Positions 45,202 to 55,539 of a stretch of 64,000 nt of DNA are shown piece by piece. Where the stretch lies: contig BCHS01000001.1 in assembly GCA_039545275.1 (NCBI GenBank), positions 317,579 through 381,578 on the forward strand. Direction: 5' to 3'. The DNA is from Pseudomicrostroma phylloplanum (Eukaryota; Basidiomycota; Exobasidiomycetes; Microstromatales). The notes below the pieces were generated by a model that saw nothing but the letters and a program-made list of their open reading frames with translations, was not told where the DNA came from and did not search any database. The translations under genes were made by a program, and so were the position numbers. How positions within the stretch are numbered: position 1 is the stretch's first letter; the number at the start of each line of letters is the position of its first letter.

Positions 45202-46662
45202 TCACGCCCCCCTCACCTCAACCACCCTCGTCTCCCCAATCTCAACATTCTCCACCTCCCTCTCTTCACATCCAGCCAATCTCGCCTCCTCCAACAGCCT
45301 CATCGCCGGCTCATTCACCTCCTCCGGCGTAAGTCTAAAAGTACTATGATGAATCCCAAACGTCTTTCTACTCCCAATCTCTTTATGAATCCTAACACTC
45401 TCATGAGGAGCAGCATGAATTCGACTCATAAACCCGCGGGGGTCATAGGCGCCACAGGCGATTAGGCTTAGGTCGAAGGGACCGAGGAGGGAGCCGATCT
45501 CGCTGAAGGCGGGACAGTGTGGGAGGGTTTCTTCCTGTGAGCGGGTGGCCTTGCGAGGGACGGAGCGGTACCCTGTATCTCCTGAGAACCAGATGCGAGC
45601 CAGAGGAGGAGTCGAGCTCGAGCTTGAGCTTGAGTCGGAGGACGATGGGGAGGGAGGGAGGACGTGCAAGGCGTACGAAGCCCAGAGCGTGTGGCCCTGA
45701 TCTGCCAGTCCTCGGCCCGAGAAGTGCTGCGCTGGAGTGCACACGATCCTCAATCTCCCCGCTGACTCTCCACTGCCGCCATTGGGGAAACGAGCCTCAA
45801 CAATCCTCTCGTCCCACCAGTCCACCTCCACCAGCTTCTCCTCGGGCAGCTCCTTCATATTCGTCCTAAACCAGATCGCCAATCCCAGCGGGACAACAAA
45901 CACCGGCAGCTCCTTCCCCAGTGGTCGAGCAGCAATGAGACGCATAGTGTTGTAGTCGAGGTGGTCGTAGTGATTGTGCGAGATGAGGACCACGTCTGGC
46001 CAGGCTCGCGAGGAGGAGGCTAGATCTGCTACGGAGGTGGGAGGTTGGGTGTACCGGGCTGGACCCATGAATTGGAAAGGCGAGCAACGCTGCGAGAAGA
46101 CGGGGTCGGTGAGGACGTTGAGTGTTCGCTGGTTTGAGCTTGAGGGAGAAGCAGAGGAGCTAGCTGGAGCAGTCTTCTCTCCAGCAGATGTTGCAGCTGG
46201 AGCTACCGGTATGGGGATCTGCAAATGACACGCAGCATGCCCCAGCCAAGTATACCTCAACTTCCCATCGCCTTCACTCTCCTCTCTCCCTTCCACCACC
46301 TCTCCCCCCGCTTCGAGGAAAGTCGCCTTCCTCACCCCAGGCAGCCTCTCGATGGGCTTCTCATCCCAATCCAGCAGCCTCGTCTTGAAGAAATTAAAAA
46401 AGCCCACCAGGGACTTATCGTCCGAGGGCCATGGGCTCTCGAATCCTCGCGAGGAGCCAGAGCCTTGCAGCGGATTGGCGCTCTTCCAGTGTGGCGGCTT
46501 TGAGTTGGGGGGACGATAGAAGGCTGGTGGGGTTAGCGGGTGCGGGGAGGTGAGGACACGGAGGGAGGTGGAGGAAGCCGCGGCCGTGGCAGTGGGAGCG
46601 GGTGCGGAGGACATCCTTACGAGCGAAGGAGCAAAGGTGAGGCGTGGCAGGGAGGGGAGCAT
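45202..46662 (-). CDS. NAPE-hydrolysing phospholipase D-like metallo-beta-lactamase protein
   Basis: This is a single-exon gene of 486 residues. The metallo-beta-lactamase zinc motif is SHNHYDHLD (HxHxDH) within DVVLISHNHYDHLDYNTM. Further metal-site segments are WLGHAACHL, LTDPVFSQRCSPFQFMGPAR, FSGDTGYRS and the late FGIHHSTFRLTPEEVNEP. This pattern matches NAPE-PLD and its yeast counterpart Fmp30, which release N-acylethanolamines from N-acyl phosphatidylethanolamine. The N-terminus is basic and hydroxylated (MLPSLPRLTFAPSLVRM), compatible with mitochondrial targeting as for Fmp30; the second ATG at about 46614 is an alternative start. Low-complexity Ser runs interrupt two loops. It converges with TSR4, with 215 bp between stops. 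Confidence 0.92.
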   Translation of the reverse strand: MLPSLPRLTFAPSLVRMSSAPAPTATAAASSTSLRVLTSPHPLTPPAFYRPPNSKPPHWKSANPLQGSGSSRGFESPWPSDDKSLVGFFNFFKTRLLDWDEKPIERLPGVRKATFLEAGGEVVEGREESEGDGKLRYTWLGHAACHLQIPIPVAPAATSAGEKTAPASSSASPSSSNQRTLNVLTDPVFSQRCSPFQFMGPARYTQPPTSVADLASSSRAWPDVVLISHNHYDHLDYNTMRLIAARPLGKELPVFVVPLGLAIWFRTNMKELPEEKLVEVDWWDERIVEARFPNGGSGESAGRLRIVCTPAQHFSGRGLADQGHTLWASYALHVLPPSPSSSDSSSSSSSTPPLARIWFSGDTGYRSVPRKATRSQEETLPHCPAFSEIGSLLGPFDLSLIACGAYDPRGFMSRIHAAPHESVRIHKEIGSRKTFGIHHSTFRLTPEEVNEPAMRLLEEARLAGCEEREVENVEIGETRVVEVRGA

Positions 46663-47237
46663 ACAGACTTCTCGCCGGGGTTTGGTGGGACCTCACACTG
46701 CTGAATGGTGAGGAGCAAAGGTGAGGAGGATCAGATGAGGTGGGATGTGGGGGGAGGGGGGAGGGGAGGGGAGGGGAGGGGGTGGCCTGGGGTGGAAGCT
46801 CGGCTAGTCCAGGATTGAGCTCCATTGATTGGACGCGTCGATGTGAAAGTCCCGGACTGAACTGAGCCTTTGCATACGCTGCGCCCTTACGGCCGAAGCG
46901 CTCAGCTGCCCCGCCCTATCAGCTCCGCATCAGCTGTTGACACTGGCTGGCTATCAGAAGATGAGTCACAAGATGGAATCAAGGCGGCAGGTCGATCTAT
47001 CTGTAGCTTGCTGCTCCTTCTCGGCCTCACACTTCTTGCCCTCCCCCCTCCCCTCCCTTTCACTCACCACTCCCACATCCATGGCTCCTACGAGGACTCT
47101 TTTGGTATTTCCGACAAGAGAGGGGTACGAAGACGAACATACAAGTACGAGTACGAATGAGCGTATACATGCAAACCATGAGATGAACTCAAGAACCAGC
47201 GAGGTCGTGGCAATCCAAAAGTGACTACTGGGAAAGT
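46663..47237. other. Intergenic region between NAPE-PLD-like gene and MFS gene
   Basis: This region is the promoter of the phospholipase gene and the 3' flank of the transporter gene. It contains a G-rich GGGGA array at about 46748-46782 and an ACGCGT at about 46835. No gene is supported. Confidence 0.5.
46748..46782. repeat. GGGGA-type G-rich array
   Basis: At least six runs of four or more Gs are separated by single As, about 90 bp upstream of the phospholipase start codon on the opposite strand. The array could form a G-quadruplex on the plus strand. Confidence 0.75.
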
Positions 47238-49161
47238 CTACATGGCGGATCGACCTTGTGTCTCGACGGTGAGGAGCAGCGACATAATTGCCGCGACGCA
47301 GAAGATGGCGCCGGCACAGAAGAGGGGCGCGGCAACACTGCCCGTGGCGTAGATTCTGATGATGGGCGCCATCAGACCGGTGACTCGGTTGAAGGAGGAG
47401 CATAGCCCGTCGCCCGTACCGCGCACGGGAGCGGGGAAGGACTCGGGCGTGTACCCGTAGAGGACACCGTACATCATATTCTGTCAGTCACGGGACGGGA
47501 AAGCAGCTTGCTGATGTCAGTTGGTGCTAGCATCAAGATAGCTCAAGCCACATGGCACTCACCTGGAAGCAGGCCGCGATACAGTTCAGGGCCAGGTAAG
47601 CAGCGTTGTTGGGTGCCCCAGTGAGAGCAAAGACGAAGACACCAGTGATCAATGTAGACACGGCCAGAGCTCCTTTTCTTCCGGACCTAGGGAGCTCGAC
47701 GAACCATGCGGCGAGGATGGATCCAGGAATTCCACACGTGGAGATGATGGCGTAGTCTCGGTATGTGGCGTCGGTTCCAGAAGAGCCTCCGACGCCGTTC
47801 CTCTCGGCGAGGTACGAAGGCAGGAAAGCATTGTAGAGTGGGTAGGCCAGTCCAATCAGACCCCAGATGAAGATCAAGTTGGAGCTTTGCCAAGCGAGCT
47901 TCTTTGTAGCAAACAGAGGCTTAAAGTGGGCCAAGAAGCCACCCTCGTGCTTCGTCTTGCCGCCAAGCGCCTTGGAGAGGTTGCCCGGCAGGGCCTTGGC
48001 GTCATCCACCATACCACCCAGGCCCTTGCGCTTCTTGACAATGGTGTCTTCCTCGGTCACTGTCGTGTCTTCGCCAGCTACGGATCGCAGAATGGAGAGA
48101 GACAGGACGTCTTCGGGGATGGTCTTGTGGCATCGGCCGGCAATATCGCGGAGCACCTCAATGGCCTCGGCATCTCGGCCGTGGAACAGGAGATACTTGG
48201 GCGACTCTGGTAGCCGGAAGATGAAGAATCGAGCGATCCATGAGACCATGGTAAAGCCACCAAGGGTATAGAAGGTGTAACGCCAACCCATGTTCAGCGC
48301 AACGTCACAAAGGCCAGCCTCGGCAGGGGCAGAATTGCTCCCGGTGCACGAGAAATTGGCAATGAGAGGCCAAGCAACGAGCGAGGCTAGGAGCTGTCCA
48401 AAGGCCCAGAAGACGGACAGGAAAGTCAAGAGGTATTGATGACTGCCCGGAATGAACTCGAGGAAGAGCATTCCATCGACTGGCAGAGATCCACCGATAC
48501 CAAACCCGAGGGCAGCCAGCATGCCTCCGAGAGCGGTGAAGCTGGGTGCTCCTCCAGCGGCAATACCAAAGACTCCGCCGATGAAGAGGGTCGCATTGAA
48601 GGAAAAGCGCCTTCCTACGACGTCGGCCATGATACCCCAGAATGCAGCTCCTGAGATAAGTCCAATGTACTGGTGAGAAATAGGGTAGGAGCACCGTCGT
48701 CAGTAATCAGGGAAAGGAAGCTAATGGAACTGACAGACACCTTCGTCTTCTGCAACACTCACGAGGGCAAATGTCATCCAAGGCGTGTGTACTGCGTCGG
48801 CAAATTCTTTCCCGACCTGGGGCAGGATGATGGCCACTCCTTGCAGCCAGATGTTATCAATCAGCCAACCCAATCCAGCAACAAGCATCAAACCCCAGTG
48901 CCAAGCTCCAAATCCAATCTCCTCCTGCATGATTTTGTTCATCAGGAAGACCTTTCTCTCATAGCCGGCAGAGACGCCGCCTGCGTCTACTCGACCTCGG
49001 TTGAAGTCGTCATCGAATCCATCGGCAAAGGTGCCGTGGTTGGCCTCTTCCTTTCCGCGCGGATCAAGGCCCTTGCCGTGACCATTGCCGGTAGGGGAGC
49101 CTCCCTTCTCGTAGGAAGGCTGCTCGGCCTTGACGACCTCTTGCTGCACATTGCTAGACAT
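47238..49161 (-). CDS. Major facilitator superfamily transporter
   Basis: Exons 49161-48763, 48669-47563 and 47480-47238 join in phase 0 for about 582 residues; both donors are GTGAGT. A polar N-terminal tail of about 75 residues precedes the first membrane helix (HWGLMLVAGLGWLIDNIWLQ). The MFS loop 2-3 signature is visible as GIMADVVGRRFSFN, and the second-half partner as VELPRSGRKGALA. About 12 helices can be read, with a large cytosolic loop (PESPKYLLFHGRDAEA to GGFLAHFKPLF) between helices 6 and 7. The GWRYTFYTLG and LPESPKYLL segments fit the sugar-porter/organic-ion type found widely in fungi as uncharacterised transporters. The substrate cannot be inferred. Confidence 0.92.
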
Positions 49162-50427
49162 GGCGGGAGCGGTGAGTGGGCGAGCGGACAAGCAAGCAAG
49201 CTAGCTCAGACTCGTAGTGAGTGGAGGTGGGAGGTGTTCGGGGCAGCCGCTCAAGTGGGACGGGTGCGAGGGAAGGATCTGCTGAATGATCTACGCTGAT
49301 GCGGTTCCCAGGGGTAACGATAGATGGGGGGATGGTGAGGAGAAGACGAAGGACGGGAGTAAGCGCGGAGGGGAGAGATCCGCATTGCACATGCCAAGCG
49401 CGAATCTATTTAACCAAAAATCAAAGCCCGGCCGACGGCAAGGCGGGGACGACCCCTCTGCGTTTGGTGCGCTTACTGCTGCTGCTACTGCTCCTCCTCT
49501 TCGCCCTGCCTGGCGCTGATCCCCCCCACTCGATCCTCCACCCCATTCCGCTGCTATCTCGCCTACGATCTGTTTCGCCTCTCCTCCTGGCACTGAGTCG
49601 AGCGTGGGAGGAGTAGCGAGAAAGCAGCGCGAAAGGGCAGCGAGGAGCGAACAGAGAGCGGGCCTGGGTGGTGGTCATGCAGGCAGATTGAGAGGTGCAG
49701 CCAGGGCAGCTAGGGCATCCAGGCAGGCGGGCAGGCGGGCGGGCAGCCAAGCAGTCAGTTCAGGCGGGACAACACCTCGCGCGGTGAAATGTCGGCCCTG
49801 TTCGGTCGGGTCGGGGCCCGGGCAATCTTGCCATGCAGCAGCTGCCCTGCTCCCTCGCACGTCCGTCTAGACGAACCCTCTTCACGAGTTCCGCCCACTG
49901 CGCTCTTGTGCCCACGACAGAAAACTCTGTCGCGACACGCCTCTGCCCAGCGCAACAGCAGCAGCAGTGAGGAGCAGAGGAGCAGCGGGGAGCCATCCAC
50001 CATGCACCAGGCGCCAAGCACAAGGTCCCCAGGTCCAGGTCCAGGTTCCAGGTCCTGCGTCTTGGCTACGCAGCTTCTGTTTCAAAGTCAGTCCTTCTCG
50101 ATCCCTTTGCGCAAGGTCACACGCTCACACTCATGCTCGGGACCCTGCCTTGCCTGCCATAGATGCAAGGCACCGCGCGCATGGCATGGCACGGCATGGG
50201 AAGCAAGGACCCAACTCCTTCCAGGCCTTTGTCCGTATGGACGAGCGTGTGAGAGAGAGGTGAGGGACCTGGGGCTGCAAGACGTTGCACGGGACGGAAG
50301 CAGCCCTTTCACGGCGACTTTTGCGAGATGCTCTGAATGAATTGCAGATTGGCACACGCTACTACTTGACGTTTGCGGATAGAACCACGTCCACGTCCAC
50401 CCTCGGAACAAACTAGTGAAAAAGACC
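49162..50427. other. Gene-free interval of about 1.3 kb, low complexity
   Basis: This interval lies between the MFS start and the SRP receptor stop. It holds short tandem words, including GGCAGGCGG repeats near 49720-49745 and CAGGTC/CAGGTT hexamers at about 50031-50058. Frames on both strands are compositionally biased and domain-free. The part next to 49161 is presumably the transporter promoter. Confidence 0.5.
50031..50058. repeat. Short CCAGGT-type hexamer tandem
   Basis: Four to five near-perfect units of CCAGGT with one extra T in the later units lie in the gap upstream of the MFS gene. Confidence 0.7.
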
Positions 50428-52029
50428 TTACAGGTCCGGATCGCTCAACCAAGCCTTAAGTTCCTTCAGACCTGCCAGACCGCCGCTCCCTTCCCCCTCT
50501 ACCACGTCCCACCCGCGCTCCTTGCCAATGGAAGAGACGACGAAGCTCGCCTTGCCGCCCAGGACCACGTCTTCGTCTAGCTTGTCCAGACTGAACGCCG
50601 AGCTTGCGCCTGCTGTCGCGCCTGACGATGCTGACGAGGAGCTTCCGGCAGCAGCGGCTCGTTGAGCCCACGCCCAGTCGACATAGTCCAGAGCCTCCTC
50701 GTCTTCATCCTCGTCGTCCTCGTCCTCATTGCCGCCAGAAGAGGCCGAGGATGAGCCCAGACCGAGGAGGGCTTTGAGCGAGCCCAGCCACCCCTTGGAG
50801 ATGCCAGACGTGCCACCCACCACTTTGCCCATCCCACCCACCTTGGCCCTAGCCTGGCTCGCACCTCGCCCCAGTCCCATGCCTGCTCTCCGCCTACCCA
50901 ATTCCGATTCGAAGGCTGCCCTGGCTCGCGTGATGACTTGGGCCTGGCGCTTCGAATCGTAGGGAGAGGCCGAGAGGAGCGGCGAGAGGTCACCCCGAGT
51001 GAAGAGAACCAGCAGAGAGGGCGCGACGGAGGCTTTCGACGCAGAAGATCGTGACAATCTGCTACGTGCCAACGAAGTCAGAGTAGCGTGGAAATGACTG
51101 TACCGACAGACGCGAAGAGAAAACGCAATTGTCAGTGGACGGGTCTTCGGATGAGTCTGCACGGACACGGTGCCGGAACGCAAAGACAGAATGTAGAAGC
51201 TCCCAGCCCGCCATCGTCTCGTTGTCAAGAGCAAGACGACAGCACTGGGCATTAAGATGCTTCGCAGGACGCTCGAAACCTTTCGGTTGAGCAAAAAAGG
51301 AAGCTTTGCTTTTCGCGACGCTTCGGCTCGTTCAACCCATGGTAGAGCCTAGGGGAAGACGGAATTTGACATGGACGCGTGATGATGGGAGTGTAGAGGA
51401 GGGGGGAAGGGCCGAGGCGAGAACGAGACAGATACGCGATACTATGACACTCACTCTACAGCTTCGATGAGCGTCTCGTTCTTCGTTGTGCCGCCCTTGA
51501 TGGCGCTTGCCGTATCCACACAGAAGACGATCCGGTCTGCCTTGTGCAGATAGTCATTTGCCTTGCCTCTTAGCCTCGGGTGGCCCGGCAGGTCCACCAG
51601 ACGCAGGTTCGTCGGCGAGACCAGCCCCTCCCTCTTGATCGCAATGTTGCTCTCGTTCTCGTGCTGCGAAGTCTGTGTCTCGGGGACCGCCTCGAAGACG
51701 AGGGCAGAGTAGAGGGTGGACTTGCCCGTCTGCTCTGGCCCGATGAGCAAGGTGGTGAGCGTCTGACCGGCTTTCCGTCTCTTGGGAGCCACTGTAGCAG
51801 AGTGTGGTTGAGCTGGTACGAGTGATTGACGCCGCTGGTTCATGAAGAAGGAGAAAGCGGCAACGGCAATGACGAGGGTCCATGATAGGAAGAGCGAAGC
51901 GATCATGGCCGAGGGGAGAGTTGCTAGCGGGCCGGGGAGGTAGGGACGAACATTAGAGGCGATGGAGTCGGATGAGAGAGATACGGAGAAAACGTCGGGC
52001 CACCGCACTGGCGCAGAGAGAAAGGCCAT
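50428..52029 (-). CDS. SRP102: Signal recognition particle receptor subunit beta
   Basis: SR-beta is the membrane-anchored GTPase that holds SR-alpha at the ER for co-translational targeting. Exon 1 is 52029-51455 and exon 2 is 51097-50428, giving about 414 residues. The 357-nt intron is the longest assigned in this window. One membrane anchor is at about 43-62 (IASLFLSWTLVIAVAAFSFF). The P-loop is GPEQTGKS (97-104), followed by LRLVDLPGHPRLRGKANDYL for the G3 region and DRIVFCVDTASA. The G4 position reads LLVLFTRGDLSPL, with TRGD in place of [N/T]KxD. The C-terminal half carries Ala/Ser/acidic insertions but ends in the usual SIGKERGW and final amphipathic KELKAWLSDPDL. The family call is firm. 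Confidence 0.9.
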
Positions 52030-52607
52030 GGCGGGCTGCCTGGAGAGGGGAGACCAGAGGTGTAGATGATGGTAGGACTCGTCTGGAAGTAGCGCCGGAA
52101 GAAGGCGACGGAGGGCGTGGCTTCTTGGACTGTCTCGGGGACCGCGCTTCCGATCCGACGGCCAGACGCGCGGAATCGGCCCGTGCGACTGCCTGCAATG
52201 GCGGAACGACAGATGTCAAGGCTCTCTACCATGTCCTCGATAGCGGGTCGAGGTGCTTGGCTCTTCAAGTAGGTATCACAATCTCCACACCCATGTCTTT
52301 GGAAGCCAGTACACAATAGTGATCAGATTGTGATGCTTTCCTGGACGCACGAGAGAGAAGCTCGGCCGTATCGGGACTAGCAGCTCGTCGGCCAATCGAC
52401 CCAAGCGCAAGCCCTCGCCGGTGTGATGGGTTGAACATACAACACGCCCAAACCCGGGAGCAAGAATCAGCTGCGCAGCCGTTCTCCCTTGCTCTCCTTG
52501 TGCACCCATCAAAGAGAGTAATCGTTGCGTCTTCCCCTCTCCCTCATTCACCGACCTCAAGATGACCAGGTTCCCGTTCGAGGTGCTGCCCGTTGGAGCA
52601 GAAGAGG
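52030..52607. other. Spacer between SRP102 and the homing-endonuclease relic
   Basis: This spacer holds the SRP102 promoter. In the last ~110 bp, plus-strand frame 1 reads LCTHQRE, a stop, then SLRLPLSLIHRP, faintly like a Hint (intein splicing) block with Cys-Thr-x-x-His. This is too weak to call a Hint domain. Confidence 0.4.
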
Positions 52608-53370
52608 ATGACAATCTCCCCATTCTCAGCTTGGTGGCTCGGCTACTGGATTGGCGATGGGACGCACAATGCCACTTCCGTCACCACCGCCGACCCCGAA
52701 GTCAAAGAAAAGATCCACCACCTTGTCCGAGACATCAACGCTAACGCCCCGTAGGAAAAGCTCCCCTACAGGTCCGCGAGTACCTGAATCAGAGAGGCCC
52801 ACACTCTGTACAAGACGTCTGGGCGGTGCACATCACAAGCACCGTCGCTGGAGCCAGCCCTGACTGCTGGAACCCCTTTAGAAACGGACTTCAACAGCTG
52901 GGAATTTCCGCAAATGACAAGCAGAATGGCATACCCGAGGTGTACCAGAGGGCCAGCGAGTCCCCCAGAGCAGCTCTCTTGGCCGGGCTCATGGACAGCG
53001 ACGGCTGCGCCAACCAGCAGCACGCAGGCTACAAGTTCTTACAGATCGACAATCACCTGCGAATCGTAGAAGACACGCGCTTGGTATCCGGCTTGGAAAG
53101 CTCGTCTTCTCTATCAGAGAGCACTTCTTGCGCCTTGGCGTTCCACTGCCGACATACAGCTTCGAGATGTATGGACCGAACCTGGCAAAGGTTCAGCCAT
53201 ACATCGTACTGCTACGCAAGAAGCTGACTGCGCAGTGGTACAACAAAGACGACCATGCTATCCGCGTGGAGCAGGTACGCCAGCAGGTCATCGGTAGGCG
53301 AGTCTCCGCAACAGGTCGAAAAACTCTACGACTTCAACTTTCAGATGGCTACATCATTCAGTTCGACTAG
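52608..53370 (+). pseudogene. Frameshifted LAGLIDADG homing endonuclease (intein/HO type), free-standing
   Basis: Three segments in three frames together make a LAGLIDADG endonuclease of about 250 residues. Segment I (52608-52750) reads WWLGYWIGDGTHNATSVTTA, the first catalytic block with its Asp, and ends DINANAP before a stop. Segment II (about 52751-53085) reads QVREYLNQRG, NPFRNGLQQLGI and the second block RAALLAGLMDSDGCANQQ, then RIVEDTRL. Segment III (about 53083-53370) reads REHFLRLGVPLPTYSFEMYG, NLAKVQPYIVLLRKKLT and ends GYIIQFD. Each junction behaves as if one base were missing; the first is in a C4 run. The block order and spacing follow intein-type (Vma1, Glt1, Prp8) and HO endonucleases. 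No extein host frames it: the neighbours are SRP102 and CstF64. A relic of a free-standing endonuclease or displaced intein is most likely; assembly indels in an intact gene are the alternative. Confidence 0.78.
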
Positions 53371-53947
53371 GCAGCAGGCACTGTGCCTTGTCGCTGCCCC
53401 TCCGTCGTCGCCGTCGTCACTGTCCCGCCCTTGTCGCCCTGGTCGCTGTCGTCGCTGTCGTCGCTCACACTCTTGCTGTGGTTGTCGCACAAATGGTCCC
53501 TCCTTCCTTTGACTCCCTGACGCGTCCGAAATACTCAAAGTGCTCTGGCATACGTATACTACTTTGATAAAACGTCTTCTCGCACATAATAAAGATTTGC
53601 ACTCCCTCATATATACCTCTTCTCGTCCGTCGCTACCCTTCAAATGTCTCCCCTTGTACGCATGCCGCTTTGCACTTGCCATTCTGACATACTATTCATG
53701 TATCGCATGTCCGTACAAGTGAGGATGCTGTATGGAACGATCAATCTGAGTGTGAGACGAGTCAGTCTCGCCGACTTAGGTGACACATGTACACGATGAT
53801 CGGGACGGAACCTGCACATGAGATCTCATGGTCGCGCGGCGGGGTTCCAAACCTCGCCTTCGTGCCATTTCCTGGGCGCGAGTCCTCCATTGGGCCACTT
53901 CCGCCTCCATCCCCTACCACCTTCCATCGTCCGATCAAAGCGCCACT
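53371..53947. other. Intergenic region upstream of the CstF64-like gene
   Basis: This 577-bp region starts with a CGTCGC-rich low-complexity tract (53390-53480) and continues as AT-richer DNA. It contains the CstF64 promoter. No extein-like or Hint-like coding is visible downstream of the endonuclease relic. Confidence 0.5.
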
Positions 53948-55349
53948 ATGGCGACTCCTCATCCAGCATCGAAGAAGGCAGGGTCACGAGTGGTGTTCGT
54001 TGGTAACGTGCCCTACTCCGTGAGCGAGGAACAGCTCATTTCGATCTTTTCGGAGGTCGGTCCTGTTGCAGGATTCCGTCTGGTGTTCGACCGCGATACC
54101 GGCAAGCCCAAAGGCTATGGCTTCTGCGAATTCTTCGACCCCGAGACGGCAGCATCGGCCGTGCGGAATCTCAACGATGTAGACGTCGGTGGAAGGAATC
54201 TCAGGATCGACTGGGCAGATGTAGACCCAGTCTTCCAGGGCAAGACGACGCAAAATGGGCAGATTGAGGGGGAGCTTCCCAAGAGGGAAGGGCGGAGACC
54301 TGGAGCTCCAGCAGGACCGCAACAGGGAGGCTTTGGAGGAGGTATGGGTGGAGGAGTAGGTGGGCCACCTCCGCCGCTTGGTATGGGAGGCGAGGGACCA
54401 CCACAGTTCAACACTAGCAATCTACCACAGGGAGCTCCTCTGCAGCCGGGAGTCTCGGCCACGGATGCAATTACACAGACCCTTGCTACGCTCCCGCCGA
54501 ATCAACTGCTGGACATCATGGGCCAGATCAAAGTGAGTCAAGACGAGGTCAAGGAAAGTCTGCGATTGTTACATGCTCAACACGGCACTGACTGCTTTTC
54601 ACCTCTCATCCTGACCTCCCGCGCAGTCGCTCATCCTCACATCACCACAATCAGCTCAAGGACTGCTCACATCACACCCTCAACTCACATATGCCCTCTT
54701 CCAGGCAATGCTTATGATGAACCTGGTAGATCCAGCTATCCTCCAGCGGATCCTAGCAGGTAGCGGCGCTCTCACAGCTGGCGGGCCATCGCAGCAGCAG
54801 CAGCAGCCTCCACAGCAACAGCAAGGCCGCTACCCTGGCGCTCCGCCTCAACCACCGGGATCGGCCCCTGCACCACCGCCCGGTCAGTACGGCGGTGGAG
54901 CTGGAGGGTATGGTCAGCCCGGACCGCCGCCTTCTCGCCCGCCCCAGGGAATGCCATACCAACAGCAGCAGCAGCAGCAAGGGAGAGGCTTCACCAACAC
55001 GCCTCCGCCTGGACGACCTGGCCCGCCGTACCAAGCGCAAGGCCAGAATGCCTATGGCGGCAACCAGAATGCTCCTCAGCAGCAATACATGACTCCACCT
55101 CCAGGACAACAACAACAACAGCAACCGCCCCAAGCTCACCCACAGCAGCCTCACCTTCAACATCAACAACCACAGACGGCCATGGGTGGACTGGCAGCAG
55201 CTGCGGCCGGTGGTGCAGGTGGGAATCTCGAGGACTCGCAACGGCAGTTGTTGATGCAGGTGCTGAGCTTGACGGATGCACAAATTGCTGCGCTGCCTGC
55301 TGATCAGAGGGACAGTATCATGTTGCTGAGGAAGCAGTATGGCAAGTAG
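53948..55349 (+). CDS. RNA15: Cleavage stimulation factor 64-kDa-type subunit (CstF64/Rna15)
   Basis: This protein binds U/GU-rich RNA downstream of poly(A) sites in the pre-mRNA 3'-end cleavage complex. Exon 1 is 53948-54532 and exon 2 is 54627-55349 (94-nt GTGAGT...CAG intron), giving about 435 residues. The RRM spans about 12-90 with RNP2 VFVGNVP and RNP1 KGYGFCEF, very close to human CstF64. The hinge domain is split by the intron: [20 protein letters not shown], then [21 protein letters not shown] Gln/Pro/Gly-rich linker with several Q runs follows. The C-terminal three-helix domain is present: [20 protein letters not shown], ending [11 protein letters not shown]. The start is the ATG just before the RRM. 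Confidence 0.95.
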
Positions 55350-55539
55350 GGAGACGGAAGAAGAGGAGGTGGTGGATGGTAAGGAGGGCTGTTGGAGTCG
55401 GTAGCGGAGGCTCTGAACGGATGCGAATCTCACAGTCATGATTGTATGAATGACATTGAGAAGGAACGAGGACATCTGGTGTCGAAGCGAGGCACACAAT
55501 GCATATCATATCAAATCCATCACTACGCTGCTGTCTCCC

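Noticed and set aside
49789..50340. 183-codon plus-strand frame between MFS and SRP102 genes
   Set aside because: Driven by hexamer and low-complexity repeats, with no domain or splice support.
52751..52771. GTAGGA...CTACAG as a tiny intron that would repair the endonuclease
   Set aside because: At 21 nt it is far below the ~60-nt minimum seen in this genome, and the donor does not match the local GTGAGT type; a one-base loss explains the frame change better.
52030..53947. Intein inside an active host gene
   Set aside because: No extein coding is seen on either side; the neighbouring SRP102 and CstF64 genes are complete without it.
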